Shown one piece after another: positions 23,066 to 34,084 of a stretch of 64,000 nt of DNA. Position numbers and translations under genes: made by a program. Position 1 is the stretch's first letter. The number at the start of each line of letters is the position of its first letter. The stretch comes from Ulota crispa. Taxonomy: Eukaryota > Streptophyta > Bryopsida > Orthotrichales > Orthotrichaceae. The notes under the pieces are model-generated. The model saw nothing but the letters and a program-made list of their open reading frames with translations. It searched no databases and was not told where the DNA came from. The DNA lies in assembly GCA_963920765.1 (NCBI GenBank), contig OY987248.1, positions 2,609,001 to 2,673,000 on the forward strand, written 5' to 3'.

Positions 23066-25174
23066 GTGAGTCGTCGGTCGGTGTCGATGCTAATAAATTT
23101 CCTGGCGATCGGTTTGTTTGACTGTGATCTGGTCGTTGAGAGTTGCGTTTTTTCCTTTCCCGACCGATTGTCGCTTTTGTCGCGTTTTTTTGTCATTTTC
23201 TTTTGGCTTATTCGCAATGTAGGCTAATGTGAGCTACTGTCCAGGTGTTGTCGCACGTGCGGCGGCGAAGAGGCTTGGCGCTCAGTGCATTTTCGAAAAG
23301 TAAGCTGAGAGTTGGAGAGTCTCTGAGGATCTTGAAAGTGCGACGGGCGTTGGAGTAGCCAGACGGCAGTGGAGTGATGGAGGACGAGACTGCTGGCAGG
23401 TATGGTTTTGCTATTGCGTTTAGGGAATCTGCTCTGAGTTGGAGAGTTGTTAGTTTTTTCAGTGCGAGTACGATCATCATGGCGTGTGTTGTAGCCTGTT
23501 GATGAGTGGAGAGCGTGAGGTACAGTGCTGCGTATCTTCAGATCTATAGGCTTGTTTACATTCACGGGGGACATTGTTTCCCACGTTTCAGCGCAACAGA
23601 ACAGAGTAGAAGCGTCCATATCCTCCAACTTTTGGATGGGTTTTGTGTAGGGAGTGGACTAAGTAGAGTCGGGAAATCAGACACGATTTTCCGTTGTCAT
23701 GAGTAGACGCGGAGATTCAAATGCAGGCACTGAAGCTACAAGCTTTTCATTGTGCTTGTGTTACTCGACTGTAGTGAGTAGATGAGGGCAGAGCAGTAAC
23801 CTACTGGTTGGTCATAATTTGCAACTGCTGTGGATGATACCGGCGGGTGCAGTTGTGCTTCGCCTCCAGGGATTAGCGTTGTTAGCTTTTTAGTGTGAGC
23901 ACTGTCATCATGTCGTATTCTCTATCCCGCAAAGTCTCTTCAGAGGGAGGGCGTGAGTTTTCAATGCTAGGTTGTCCTTGATCATTTCGATTGTGTAATC
24001 AGAATAGTACATTAGATCGATAAGACTTTCTTATGTTCTCTAGGCACGTTGTCTTCTGTTCCATCATGTTGGGACAGGACAATGGCGTCCACATCCTCCG
24101 ACCTCTAGGTGTGTTTTAAATAGAGAGGGAAACAAGACAGTTGCGAAATAGTAATGTTCCTAAACCAAGTGACGGGTGGCCGCATAGTTTCAAGTCCAGA
24201 CCCGGAAGATACAATAGCTTGAATGCACTTGTATCACTTGACTGGAACAGAGCGGTTGATCCTCGGTTGAAGCATTAAGTAATTTTCAACTGCTGTGAGC
24301 TGCCATAGTCAATATTAGGCCTTTCCTTCTCTATACCTTCTCTGCCTGATTTACGCGGCTTTTGTACTGTGCTAAGCTCACACGAAGTTTTTGTCTTCTG
24401 CAGAATGAATATGGGCGATATCTGGAGTGCAGACTTTGCGATTGGACTGATTGGGTGATCCTGCTGGTGAGCCTAATAGAGTGGGCTTGTGTCGGTGGAT
24501 TGAACTAGTAGGGCTATCTTCCAAAGTATCAGTTAGCTAAGAGGTAGTTAACTGTCACATGAAAATGAATTATGGAGACGAGAATAAATAGTTATCAAGT
24601 TTTTTTTCTCAGTTATTGCCCTGTTTTTGTAGCTTCGATCTCCAATCTTGATGAGTTTTTTTCTTTTTTGTTACACCTGAGTACGATTAGGTTCTTCAGG
24701 CTGCGATGTTTCATATAGCAACCAAATGTTAGTCCTTGTGCTCGTTTGCACATCATGATATAAAGTCTATACATGTGACCTGGAGTTGCCTTTTGCACGA
24801 CTCAACCCCTGAGCCATTCAAAACGTAAAACCCTCTCCTTTTTGTTGCAAACTCTTTTGGTCCTTCTTTTGGGTTTGGGAGCACAGCATTACACACCTAT
24901 CTACGAGAAATACGAAGCTTAATCTTCTGCATCTTGTCCAGATACCAAGCCCTCAAGACAGCTGTGGAGTATGTTGCAGCCATTGAATCCTCTGTCCTGC
25001 TCCCGTATTGGGCTCTTTCATCTCGAGTACTCTCTGATCTGGTACTGCCCTAATTATCTTTACTTTTTGCTGGCCATCCAGGCCTTCCATATTCTCTTGA
25101 GTCTCTAGGTATAGCCTCTACCCTTTGCTTCGTACCGAGTTGTTGGTAACACCCACTCTATTTTCGAATTGCAG
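23066..25174 (+). other. Probable 5'UTR intron of AIR9
   Basis: The donor is GTGAGT at 23066 and the acceptor is TTGCAG ending at 25174, 40 bp before the proposed start codon. Inside, a strong acceptor (TTTTTGTCTTCTGCAG, ending 24403) is followed by a donor GTGAGC at 24467. This could define an optional 63-nt leader exon at 24404-24466. Splicing is inferred from consensus sites only. Confidence 0.5.
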
Positions 25175-25214
25175 ATTGGCATTGGCCTCTCGTTTATGTG
25201 ATCCAGCTGGGACA

Positions 25215-28200
25215 ATGGAGGAGGTTGCATCTGCTGAACCTTTGCAACATCACCTTCGCCAATGGAATACCTCACAGTGCTTCATCCCAAGCATGTCATC
25301 AGAAAATGGAGGTGAGGATGATTCAGATGCAGAAGAAGGAAATCATGGAACGCCGGACTTGCACGATCAAGAGTCGGAGAATGGTGAGCGTGCCGCGTAC
25401 GTGAAGGATAGGGATCTGGCCGCATATGTGGTAGATGATAGGGAGCTTCCCGCATATGTGGATGTCAAGTCCACCCTGTCCGCTACCTCCTTGCTTCCGG
25501 GTGAGGATTCTGACATGGATGCAAACAGCGTCGTTGATGACAGCTATGAACCTCTGAGAATTGAAAAAGAGGAACCTTCAAAATTGACACCCTTAAAAAA
25601 GGTGAACAGTGTGAGCAAGCTAACAAACGGAGCAGTTGCTTCTGTGACGAGGAGCAATTCTGCAAGAAACACTCAAGGTCCACTATCACCGAAACCATAT
25701 TTGAGGTCTTCCTCCTCATTGGCTGCTTCTCGTCGGCTTGGAAGCGCCATTGACAGTAGCAGCAAGACTGGAAATGGGCATGCTAAATTGGAGCCACCAG
25801 TAATCTCTGCAGCACCGATTATCAAGAGGCGCGGAGTTTCAGGTGAAGGTCGAAGTCAGCCAACAACAAGACGCAGTTCAGTGGAGCCAATAACAAGACG
25901 CAGTTCAGCGGAGCCAATAACAAGACGCAGTTCAGTTGGACCTGGAACTATCGGGCAGCGCACACCTTCTAAAACAACTGATCCGCGGCGGACTTCCTTG
26001 TCTGGCATGATGAATCCGGTAGGCAATTCTCGAAGGCACTCTCTTTCTGGAGTGACCTCCATGAGCCGGTCTCTTAACCTTTCGTCCGCATCTGATCTTG
26101 AGAGCTGGACTCCACCACCTCCAGTTCTGAAGGCCTCAGGCCGACGTGTAAACAGCTCAGCATCCTCTTCCGTCTCGAAATCGTCAGCTGTAGCTGCCGC
26201 ATCTTCCTCTCTTTTGACGTCGCCTTCTCAACCTCTCCAGAATATCGCCAGAAGGAACAGCCTTCCAGGACAGAGGCCCTCTGTTGAGTCAGGCTGGCTT
26301 TCACCAAAAACCAGTTCTACTCCTTTAAGGCCACAAACAAGTAACACAGCAAACTCCAGGGGCTCTTCTGCTTCACCCAATGGACAAAATCAGAAATCCC
26401 CAGCTTCGGCTGGTGCTTCTAACATAGAAGTACCCAGGAAAAAGCTTACTCCATCGTCTTCTATTGGACCGAGAAGGACGTCAAGCTTTGCCGAGCCGGT
26501 TGGAATCCCCAGGCGTTCTGATTCTAGCTTAAACTTACAACCTTCAGAGAGATCACCAACGGTGAGCAGTCAGAGCAAGATGTCCTCTCGCTCCGAGAGA
26601 GCATTAAGCTCCAGTGCCACTTCCAAGCGTACACCTCCTGAGAAATTGCGAATCAGTCAGAGCAGAGGCACCAGCAACGGCACCAGCAACGGCAAGTCCC
26701 CAAACACAATCCAGAACTCCAAGCCTTCGCCGTCACGTGTTAGTCCAAGTGCCAGCAGTAATGGAGGGCCGAAGGAAAAGCCATCTCCACCTGCACAGGG
26801 ACTGGAAAGAGGTCCCAGCATGCTTACTCGAAGAAAATCCTTAACAATGGATACACGGGAGTCACGTCTGGTTGCGCTTCCACCTGTAGATGTGAAAGCT
26901 GGGGATGATGTCAGAATTGATCTTCGAGGTCGGAAAGTGCGAACATTGGATGGGAACCTTGTCACCCTTACATCGAAGATGGAGTTTGTATACCTCCGTG
27001 ACAACAGGCTTTCGACATTGAATGGTATTGAGATTTTACGGCGTGTTAAGGTGCTGGACTTGAGCTTCAATGAGTTCAAGGGTTCAGGGTTTGAGCCACT
27101 TGCAACCTGTAAGGCTCTCCAGCAGCTCTACCTTGCAGGTAACCAGATAACTTCTTTGAGTGACTTGCCGCAGCTTCCAAATCTGGAGTTCCTTTCGGTT
27201 GCACAGAACAAAATCAAATCTCTTGACATGGCCCCACAACCTCGACTTCAAGTCCTGGCTGCTAGCAAAAACCAGATTTCCACGCTGAAAGACTTCCCAC
27301 ATCTACCCGCCCTGGAGCACCTCCGTCTGGAAGAAAATCCAATCCTGGAGAGCTTTCACGTGGAAGCACAGTCTATCCTGCTTGTAGGGCCAAGCTTGAA
27401 GAAATTTAATGATCGCGACCTTTGTATGGAGGAGCGAAAGCTCGCAACGATGTACCCTCCTAGCACTGCACTCTGTATTCGTGAGGGTTGGGAGCTTTGC
27501 GACCCAGTGGAGGCGGCAGAGTCAACTTTTCGGTTTCTCCTTTCACAGTGGACTGAAAGCATGCCACCTGGGTACACGGTGAAGAAAACATGGGTTGGCC
27601 TACCTCAAGAGGAGGATCCCTGCTCCTGTGATTTTTCTTTTGAGAATGTTGAAGGTGGAGGTGAGGAAGCAGAGCTTTTGTTGAAGTACCAGTGGTTTGT
27701 GGGTGACAATACCCCTATCAACTTTGTCCCTATCAGCGGAGCAGATACTGTGAGTTATTGGCCAAAATACAAAGATGTGGGCAAATGCCTCAAGGTGGAG
27801 TGCAGCATTCTGTTGGGAGAGATGCAGTATCCTCCCGTGTTTACCATCTCTGCACCTGTTGCTGCAGGAAGTAAGTGTCCTAAAGTCATGGACCTTGAGG
27901 TGGAGGGAGAGTTTATTGAAGGGGCTGTTGTCAAAGGCTCCCCTATTGTGGCTTGGTGCGGAGGAACTCCTGGCAAGCCCATTACAGGCTGGCTGCAGCA
28001 GAAAGAAGAATCGAGTCCTGTTGCAATTCTGGGAGCAGAGGAACCAGAATATCAGCTCCAGCTTGATGATGTGGGGTTCAGGCTCATTTTCATGTTCACG
28101 CCTGTCACAGAGGAAGGGGTTAAAGGAGAGCCTCAGTACGCAACCACCCCTGTCATTCAAGCATCTCCTCCAAGTGTGAGTTTGGTGCGCATCATTGGCA

Positions 28201-31200
28201 ACGCAGTGAACGGGAACGTGATTCAAGGAGCTGCTAAATACTTCGGAGGCAAAGAAGGAGCCAGCAAATTTGAGTGGCTCCGAGAGAATCTGGACTCCGG
28301 AGAATTTAAGCTTGTGTCTCGTGGAAATTCAAACTACACTTTGACAGATGAAGATGTGGGCCGGCGCATGATGTTTATGTACACTCCTGTCAACCTGGAG
28401 GGGCGAGTTGGTGATCCATCGACTGCCACAAGTACTACCGTCATGCTCGCCCCACCCGCTATTGAAGATCTACGCATTGTTGGCGATTTGAAAGAAGGCA
28501 ACAAGGTTGCTGTAAGTGCACTCTTCACAGGCGGTACAGAAGGTGCTAGCCGAGTGCAATGGTTCAAAAAGACAACCCCCACGCTGCCGACCGATGATTC
28601 GCAAGTGGAGCCTCTGAGTAGCCCCAAAGTGGCCAAGGCATTCCGTATTCCACTTGGCGCAGTGGGTCACTATCTGGTTGCGAAATATATACCTGTTAGG
28701 TTGGACAACGAGGCTGGCGAGCCTGTGTTTGCAATTACCGAAACAATTGTGGAGATGTTACCCCCAGGATTAACGTTCCTCAATATAGTTGGTGAATTTG
28801 TAGAAGGTGAAACTCTGACAGCTCAATATGGCTATGTGGGAGGCTACGAAGGTATCAGTCTTTACAGCTGGCATCTGCACGAGAGTGGGATCGATTCCGG
28901 CACGCCAGTTCCGGAGGCTGAAGGACAGCTGCAGTACCGAGTCACAAAGCAAGCTGTGAACAAGCTTATTTCATTCAGGTGCCGACCTGTGCGTGATGAT
29001 GGTATCACCGGCGATTGGACGAGTACTTTCGGCACAGACAAGATTCATGCCGGAGCACCCAAGTTGCTTTCCTTGCATATTCTTGGGGAGCCAATGGAAG
29101 CTTACGAGCTTCAGGTAGGAAAAGAGTACTGGGGAGGCGAAGAAGGCATCTGCAAGGTGCAGTGGTTCGTCACGCGGCAGGACGGGACCCAACGTGAGAT
29201 CAAAGGTGCTGTGCACGAAGCTTATACAATCCAAAGTGAAGATATTGATGGACTACTCTGCGTTTCATGTGAGCCTGTCAGGAGTGATGGTGTGACGGGT
29301 TCAACCATCGTCTCTTCCAGCGTGGGACCTGTGGTTCCTGCTCCCCCAAGTTGTACTGCTCTGGAACTCTGTGGAGTGCCAGTCGAAGGAGGAAGCCTCA
29401 GTGTCAAGGCCGCATACAAGGGTGGAGAGAAAGGTGCCTGTATGCAGGAATGGGTGCGTCACAACATTGATGGTAGTCAAGACACATTGAGTACTTCAAG
29501 TATTCTGGACCTGACTTCTGAAGATGTTGGAAGCAGAATTGAGCTTGTCTTCACACCTGTAAGGAAAGATGGTTCGGTCGGCGACTCAAAATCTGTGCTC
29601 TCGGACGTCGTTGTGGATGGAGAACCTGAAGGTACTGACCTTGCGATTTCCCAATGCTTTGAAGATGTGGAGGTCATACCCCGCAAAGTTTATTTCGGAG
29701 GGAATGAAGGGAAGAGCGAGTACACCTGGTACCGAACGGCTCACCGGCCAAAAAATGGGCAGCTTCCTGAGGATGCACGGAGACTCCACAGCGATTCTGA
29801 TGTCTATACTCCCTATCTTGACGACGTTGGTTCATACTTGGTCCTGCATTGGGTTCCTGTGCGAGAAGATGGCAAACGTGGTACTCCTATCATCGGCTAC
29901 AGCAACTTGCCCGTAGCACCGGCGCTACCCGTGGTGAGCAAGGTGAGTGTCCAGGAGCTATCACCAGGGACTTATGTTGGTGAGGGAGAGTACTACGGTG
30001 GACTAGAAGGTGACAGCCAGTTCTTTTGGTACCGTCAAACAACTGGTGGCCTCCGTACGGTCATTAATAGGGCAAACTCCAAGACTTATGTTGTTGGTGA
30101 CGACGATTACACATGCTCTGTTGTCTTTGGCTATACTCCTGTTCGCAGCGATGGTGTGGTGGGCGAACTTGTGTTATCAGATCCCAGTCCTCTACTGTAT
30201 CCCGAGGTTCCACGCATCCACAAACTAGTGCTAAAAGGATCGGCAGTGGAGAGCGAGACGCTCACAGCGTTGGAAGTCATTCCCAGAGGCGATGCTCAGC
30301 AACGCTCATGGGAGAAGTTCAAGAAGGATGTCAAGTACCAGTGGTCACGTTCCTGGCAACCTGCTACTCCAGACCACTTCGAGCCTCTCACGGCGCAACG
30401 CACTTGCTCCTACAAGGTGCGCCTTGAGGATGTGGGCTACACCCTGCGGTGCGAGGCCATCACTTCTGATGTTTTCGGCAGATCTGCAGAGCCGGCGTAT
30501 ATTGTAACTGCGCCAGTCGCCCCTGGCTTCCCCAAAATTGAGAATCTGGACATTGAGGGACGTGGATTCCATACCAGCCTCTATGCAGTTCGCGGAATCT
30601 ACAGTGGCGGCAAGGAGGGCAAGAGCTTACTCCAATGGTTCCGTGCCATGGCTGGAAGTCCTGACTTGATCCCAATATCCGGGGAAGTGGGAAGAATGTA
30701 TGAAGCGAATGTGGATGACGTTGGTTACCGACTTGTTGCAGTGTACACTCCAGTACGTGACGATGGTACTGAAGGCGGTCCAGTTTCAGTCTCTACCGAT
30801 CCCATCATCGTAAATCCCGAGGTTGCGAAAGAAGTGAAGCTGAAGCTGGAGCTCGGAGCAGTGAAATTTGAAGCTTTGAAAGACCGAGACCGATCACCAA
30901 TGAAGTCATCTCCGAGATCCCCACATCAGCAGGCTCTTGGAAGCTTGGAACGACGCGTTCTGGATGTAAATAGGAAGCGGGTGAAGGTGGTGAAACCCGG
31001 GTCAAAAACGCACTTCGCATCGACGGAGATTCGAGGGACGTATGCACCCCCTTTCCATGTGGAAGTGTTCCGAAATGACCAGCACCGGGTGAAGATTGTC
31101 ATTGACACTGACAGCGAAGTCGACCTGATGGTACAGTCACGGCATATCCGCGACATCATCGTGCTCGTCATCCGGGGATTCTCGCAACGCTTCAACACCA

Positions 31201-31229
31201 CTCCTCTCAACTTGCTCCTCAAGATGTAG
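25215..31229 (+). CDS. AIR9: AIR9-like microtubule-associated protein
   Basis: The product is a 2004-residue homologue of plant AIR9, which decorates cortical microtubules and the preprophase band and returns to the cortical division site when the phragmoplast arrives (known for Arabidopsis). Residues 1-555 are Ser/Arg/Pro-rich and basic, the expected microtubule-binding part. Residues about 565-710 are leucine-rich repeats (LRDNRLSTLNGIE, LYLAGNQITSL, LRLEENPIL). Residues about 808-1867 hold about eleven Ig-like A9 repeats, with recurring GG.EG...W...., DVG and TPVR.DG motifs. The last ~90 residues (VLDVNRKRVKV to NTTPLNLLLKM) are the conserved tail. I chose ATG 25215 because the in-frame ATG at 25125 precedes a good splice acceptor at 25174 and 25215 has A at -3 and G at +4. 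The coding region has no intron. It is longer than the Arabidopsis protein (about 1700 residues), mainly in the N-terminus. Confidence 0.93.
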   Translation: MEEVASAEPLQHHLRQWNTSQCFIPSMSSENGGEDDSDAEEGNHGTPDLHDQESENGERAAYVKDRDLAAYVVDDRELPAYVDVKSTLSATSLLPGEDSDMDANSVVDDSYEPLRIEKEEPSKLTPLKKVNSVSKLTNGAVASVTRSNSARNTQGPLSPKPYLRSSSSLAASRRLGSAIDSSSKTGNGHAKLEPPVISAAPIIKRRGVSGEGRSQPTTRRSSVEPITRRSSAEPITRRSSVGPGTIGQRTPSKTTDPRRTSLSGMMNPVGNSRRHSLSGVTSMSRSLNLSSASDLESWTPPPPVLKASGRRVNSSASSSVSKSSAVAAASSSLLTSPSQPLQNIARRNSLPGQRPSVESGWLSPKTSSTPLRPQTSNTANSRGSSASPNGQNQKSPASAGASNIEVPRKKLTPSSSIGPRRTSSFAEPVGIPRRSDSSLNLQPSERSPTVSSQSKMSSRSERALSSSATSKRTPPEKLRISQSRGTSNGTSNGKSPNTIQNSKPSPSRVSPSASSNGGPKEKPSPPAQGLERGPSMLTRRKSLTMDTRESRLVALPPVDVKAGDDVRIDLRGRKVRTLDGNLVTLTSKMEFVYLRDNRLSTLNGIEILRRVKVLDLSFNEFKGSGFEPLATCKALQQLYLAGNQITSLSDLPQLPNLEFLSVAQNKIKSLDMAPQPRLQVLAASKNQISTLKDFPHLPALEHLRLEENPILESFHVEAQSILLVGPSLKKFNDRDLCMEERKLATMYPPSTALCIREGWELCDPVEAAESTFRFLLSQWTESMPPGYTVKKTWVGLPQEEDPCSCDFSFENVEGGGEEAELLLKYQWFVGDNTPINFVPISGADTVSYWPKYKDVGKCLKVECSILLGEMQYPPVFTISAPVAAGSKCPKVMDLEVEGEFIEGAVVKGSPIVAWCGGTPGKPITGWLQQKEESSPVAILGAEEPEYQLQLDDVGFRLIFMFTPVTEEGVKGEPQYATTPVIQASPPSVSLVRIIGNAVNGNVIQGAAKYFGGKEGASKFEWLRENLDSGEFKLVSRGNSNYTLTDEDVGRRMMFMYTPVNLEGRVGDPSTATSTTVMLAPPAIEDLRIVGDLKEGNKVAVSALFTGGTEGASRVQWFKKTTPTLPTDDSQVEPLSSPKVAKAFRIPLGAVGHYLVAKYIPVRLDNEAGEPVFAITETIVEMLPPGLTFLNIVGEFVEGETLTAQYGYVGGYEGISLYSWHLHESGIDSGTPVPEAEGQLQYRVTKQAVNKLISFRCRPVRDDGITGDWTSTFGTDKIHAGAPKLLSLHILGEPMEAYELQVGKEYWGGEEGICKVQWFVTRQDGTQREIKGAVHEAYTIQSEDIDGLLCVSCEPVRSDGVTGSTIVSSSVGPVVPAPPSCTALELCGVPVEGGSLSVKAAYKGGEKGACMQEWVRHNIDGSQDTLSTSSILDLTSEDVGSRIELVFTPVRKDGSVGDSKSVLSDVVVDGEPEGTDLAISQCFEDVEVIPRKVYFGGNEGKSEYTWYRTAHRPKNGQLPEDARRLHSDSDVYTPYLDDVGSYLVLHWVPVREDGKRGTPIIGYSNLPVAPALPVVSKVSVQELSPGTYVGEGEYYGGLEGDSQFFWYRQTTGGLRTVINRANSKTYVVGDDDYTCSVVFGYTPVRSDGVVGELVLSDPSPLLYPEVPRIHKLVLKGSAVESETLTALEVIPRGDAQQRSWEKFKKDVKYQWSRSWQPATPDHFEPLTAQRTCSYKVRLEDVGYTLRCEAITSDVFGRSAEPAYIVTAPVAPGFPKIENLDIEGRGFHTSLYAVRGIYSGGKEGKSLLQWFRAMAGSPDLIPISGEVGRMYEANVDDVGYRLVAVYTPVRDDGTEGGPVSVSTDPIIVNPEVAKEVKLKLELGAVKFEALKDRDRSPMKSSPRSPHQQALGSLERRVLDVNRKRVKVVKPGSKTHFASTEIRGTYAPPFHVEVFRNDQHRVKIVIDTDSEVDLMVQSRHIRDIIVLVIRGFSQRFNTTPLNLLLKM
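25862..25937 (+). repeat. In-frame 30-bp tandem repeat in the AIR9 N-terminus
   Basis: Two full units and a partial third of a 30-bp sequence (ACAAGACGCAGTTCAGTGGA-type) encode TRRSS(V/A)EP-I repeats at about residues 216-241. Each unit is a basic patch followed by serines (RRSS), a typical kinase-site context. Near-identity at the DNA level implies a recent expansion. Confidence 0.85.
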
Positions 31230-31941
31230 TTAATTACCTGGTACTTGCTACTTACATCCGGGATTTGAAATAGTAGATTTGAACGAGCACTAGATAGCTA
31301 GCCACTGTGACTGTCATTCAAGGAGGATTTTGCCTTGCAATGGTATGTATTACCTGTATGTTCCTAGTCCAGAGCAGCATTTTTTCTTTCTTGAGGTTTA
31401 GGAATTTCATCTCATAGGCTCTATAAATAATTTATTTTTTGGCAGGTAAGTTCATTATGCTGAGCTCTAGAAAAGACACGCTACTGGAAGTGTTTTTCAC
31501 TATTGAATGACAGATTGTGACGAAGGTAGTGGTTGTTTTTTCCCGATCAGGACACTACTTGTGGATTTGTTGAACGTTTCAGGTGTATTCAAAACAGCTG
31601 CTTTGGTCAGTTACCGGGAACAAGGTTTTTGGTAACTCGAAACACGCAGAATCCTTTCGACACTAACATTGAAGAGGCCGAGAAGTCCAGTGGAACACTG
31701 ATACAATTATACCCGCTTCTGACGTAGATTCCTCAACACTGAACCTACATCAAGGTAATCATACCTTCCGTCTCAATAAGCATTTGAGCATCGTTCGTTT
31801 CATTAAACTGTTTTAAGTTTTTCGGGGTCTTTGTTAGTGATTGAAAGAAGGTTCTATATTCTCAGCATGTAATTTTTTGAACACTATGTCCAGTGTTCCG
31901 GTGCTGTTTTACTGCCGGTAAAGCGACCTGCACCCAACCAA
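31230..31941 (+). other. 3' region of AIR9
   Basis: AT-rich noncoding DNA follows the TAG stop. AATAAATAATTT-like sequence near 31424 is the best polyadenylation candidate. CAGGTAAGTT at about 31442 looks like a splice donor, so a spliced or alternative 3' end is possible. A 64-codon open frame at 31533-31727 has no recognisable features. Confidence 0.4.
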
Positions 31942-32231
31942 TAAGGTAGGAGGCTCATGAATGGAGCATCTAAGGGCTGAAACTGAATTTTGGGTAGGTG
32001 AAACTTCTTGAAATGTTTTTCATTAAAATTTCCCTAATAGAAGAATTGCCATCTAACCCAAGTTGTGTCATATTTTTTGGAACTTTGTGGAATTATTTAT
32101 GTAGTTTTGAAGTGGAAAGGCCATAGGCCTCAAATGTACATCACATGTACATTGTTGAAGGGCTATGAAAAACAACATGCACAAACATAATATATTTCAG
32201 GAGGTGCTCCATTTTAGAGCCTCCTACCTTA
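31942..32231. mobile_element. TA-flanked MITE (TAAGGTAGGAGGCTC), copy 2
   Basis: A 290-bp element with perfect 15-bp termini TAAGGTAGGAGGCTC and GAGCCTCCTACCTTA, about 700 bp after the AIR9 stop codon. It is inverted relative to the copy at 18307-18637. Better preserved ends suggest a younger insertion. Confidence 0.78.
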
Positions 32232-32489
32232 GCAGAAGTAACAATGGTTGGCTGCTTGCTGTAGTCATGGAAATAGGAGAGCCGTACAATGCAGCACCAA
32301 GCCTCTCACGATCACCCTTCTCATGCTAGAATATGTCATGGTAACAGTAATTCTCTTTGCTATAGAAACCTTGAGAGAATACGCTCACCAGTGTGCCAAG
32401 GTGGCCGCCTAACCTGTTGCGCAATTTTACCAGATGAACGCCAGGTAGAGAACGTACCTTTGTCGTCTTCGCTGCGCAAAGACAGTCAC

Positions 32490-33100
32490 TCCGCAATCTC
32501 CACAAGCTTGATGAACTCCCTCAATGTGCTCGACAAGAGGTCATTGCACCCTAACTTCTACCGAAAATGGATTACAGAGTTGAGAGTGTGTGGCTTCTCC
32601 ATAACTTTTTCTTCGTTGCCTTTCATGGTCACCCTTACCAATGACTGCTTGTTTCAACAACTGGGCGTCCAACGGCTCAGACAATGACCTTTGCTCACCT
32701 TCCTTGCCGCTGCTTTTTGAAAGAGGTAGCAGGGTCACGGTCCGTTTCAAATATCTTGTGACCTAGTAAATTTGATAGCAAACTCCATGAGGAATGACTG
32801 ACCCCAAAAGCTCACGACTCAAGGCAAGGCCAATAGAATCTGAATGTCACATAAGAGGGCTAAGCTTTCGTCACCATTCCTCTTTGCCTTCTTCCCAATC
32901 TTTTTGCTCCTTTCAACGGTCACAAACTTCAAAAGGAGAGCAGTGTACTGTCGAAGGACGTGCCTCAAGGGTTCAAGGATGGAGTCCCCACATGTCTTCA
33001 CATAATGGATTATGTCGACGCCTTCGGTTTCCATAACCTCGGCAAGTTTTGTAAAGTTTTGCCATGTCTTCTTGAAGTGATCTTCGAAACAACGCTCTGA
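32490..33100 (-). pseudogene. Decayed hAT-like transposon protein fragment
   Basis: On the minus strand from about 33092 a frame reads CFEDHFKKTWQNFTKLAEVM and onward through LRHVLRQYTALLLKF, ending with a stop at about 32819. Related text continues in other frames (FTRSQDIFETDRDPA) to about 32700. The 'CDIQILLALP' block followed by an 'SQDIF' block resembles the C-terminal part of ZNF862/hAT-like transposon proteins common in plant genomes. This is pattern recognition and uncertain. At least two frame changes make it nonfunctional. Confidence 0.35.
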
Positions 33101-33271
33101 AATACAAGAGCGGTTAAGTTACCAAGCTTGACTCCACGTATGACATGAACGTGGAGAAGGCAAGTGATAAGATTGAACATCCATGGAAGCAATCAGCGGA
33201 AACTGAGAAGTACCAAGAACTGACTCCCTTTGACACAACATCAACCATCTCCCAACTTGCCTTAAGCTTAA

Positions 33272-33752
33272 GGGAATTGATATGTGTACCACACCCTTTC
33301 ATTTACTGTACCACACCCTTTCATTTACTGTATCACACCCCCAAAGTAAATTTTAGATTTATACCATCGAAAAGCTGAATTTGAGAATTTGGAATTCAGA
33401 TTTGGACTTAGAGACTGTCATTTAGTCTAGAATCACAATTTTTTTTGCAATTCAACAACACCCAATGAAAAAGCTTATCTATTTTACAAACAAAAGTAAA
33501 ATTAATAATTTTCTCCCTAGCTAAACTTTTTCATTGGATGTTGTTGAATTGCAATTTTTTTTTATGATTCTAGACTAAATCATGGTGTGTTGTTGAATTA
33601 CAATTTTTTTTTATGGTTCTAGACTAAATCATGGTGTCTAAGTCAAAATCTAAATTCCAAATTCAAATTCAGCTTTTTGATGATAGAAATCTAAAACTTA
33701 CTCTGGGGTGTGGTACAATAATTGAAAGGGTGTGGTACACATATCAATTCCC
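33272..33752. mobile_element. Mutator-type MITE with perfect 9-bp duplication
   Basis: Ends GGGAATTGATATGTGTACC and GGTACACATATCAATTCCC are exact inverted repeats. TAAGCTTAA flanks both sides exactly (33263-33271 and 33753-33761). The left end has about three tandem copies of a ~23-bp unit (TGTACCACACCCTTTCATTT). The arms continue as inverted copies to about 33475 and from 33530. The right arm carries an extra ~50-bp tandem duplication (GGTTCTAGACTAAATCATGG-like). No coding region. Confidence 0.85.
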
Positions 33753-34084
33753 TAAGCTTAAATGCCAGCAATGAAGTTTCAAAATGTTTTGGAAATTCAT
33801 GTTGTTCGAATGCTATTGGTTATATGAATACCATATTTAACTGATTTTGGACTATGAAGATCAAACTTTTCACCACCGAACATGAATTTCTGATGCAACC
33901 ATTCAAAGTGGAAGGGAATTTCTGTTCAAAAAATGAGTTTCGATAGATATGCTCATATCCAACTGGCTAATTGAAGGACAACCCAGTGTATTGGAATTGG
34001 TGAAGATGGGGTTAGGCCCTGGTTCTAGTATCCTCTATCTTACGGCTCAAGTTTCACGTATATCATGGTTTTTTGTCTTTTTGG

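Noticed and set aside
22589..23069. Overlapping long open frames near the AIR9 leader
   Set aside because: GC-rich composition removes stop codons in several frames; none looks like a protein and a splice donor ends the segment.
25125..25214. AIR9 start at ATG 25125
   Set aside because: A good splice acceptor at 25174 lies between this ATG and 25215, and the intervening 30 codons look like leader sequence; 25215 has a better start context.
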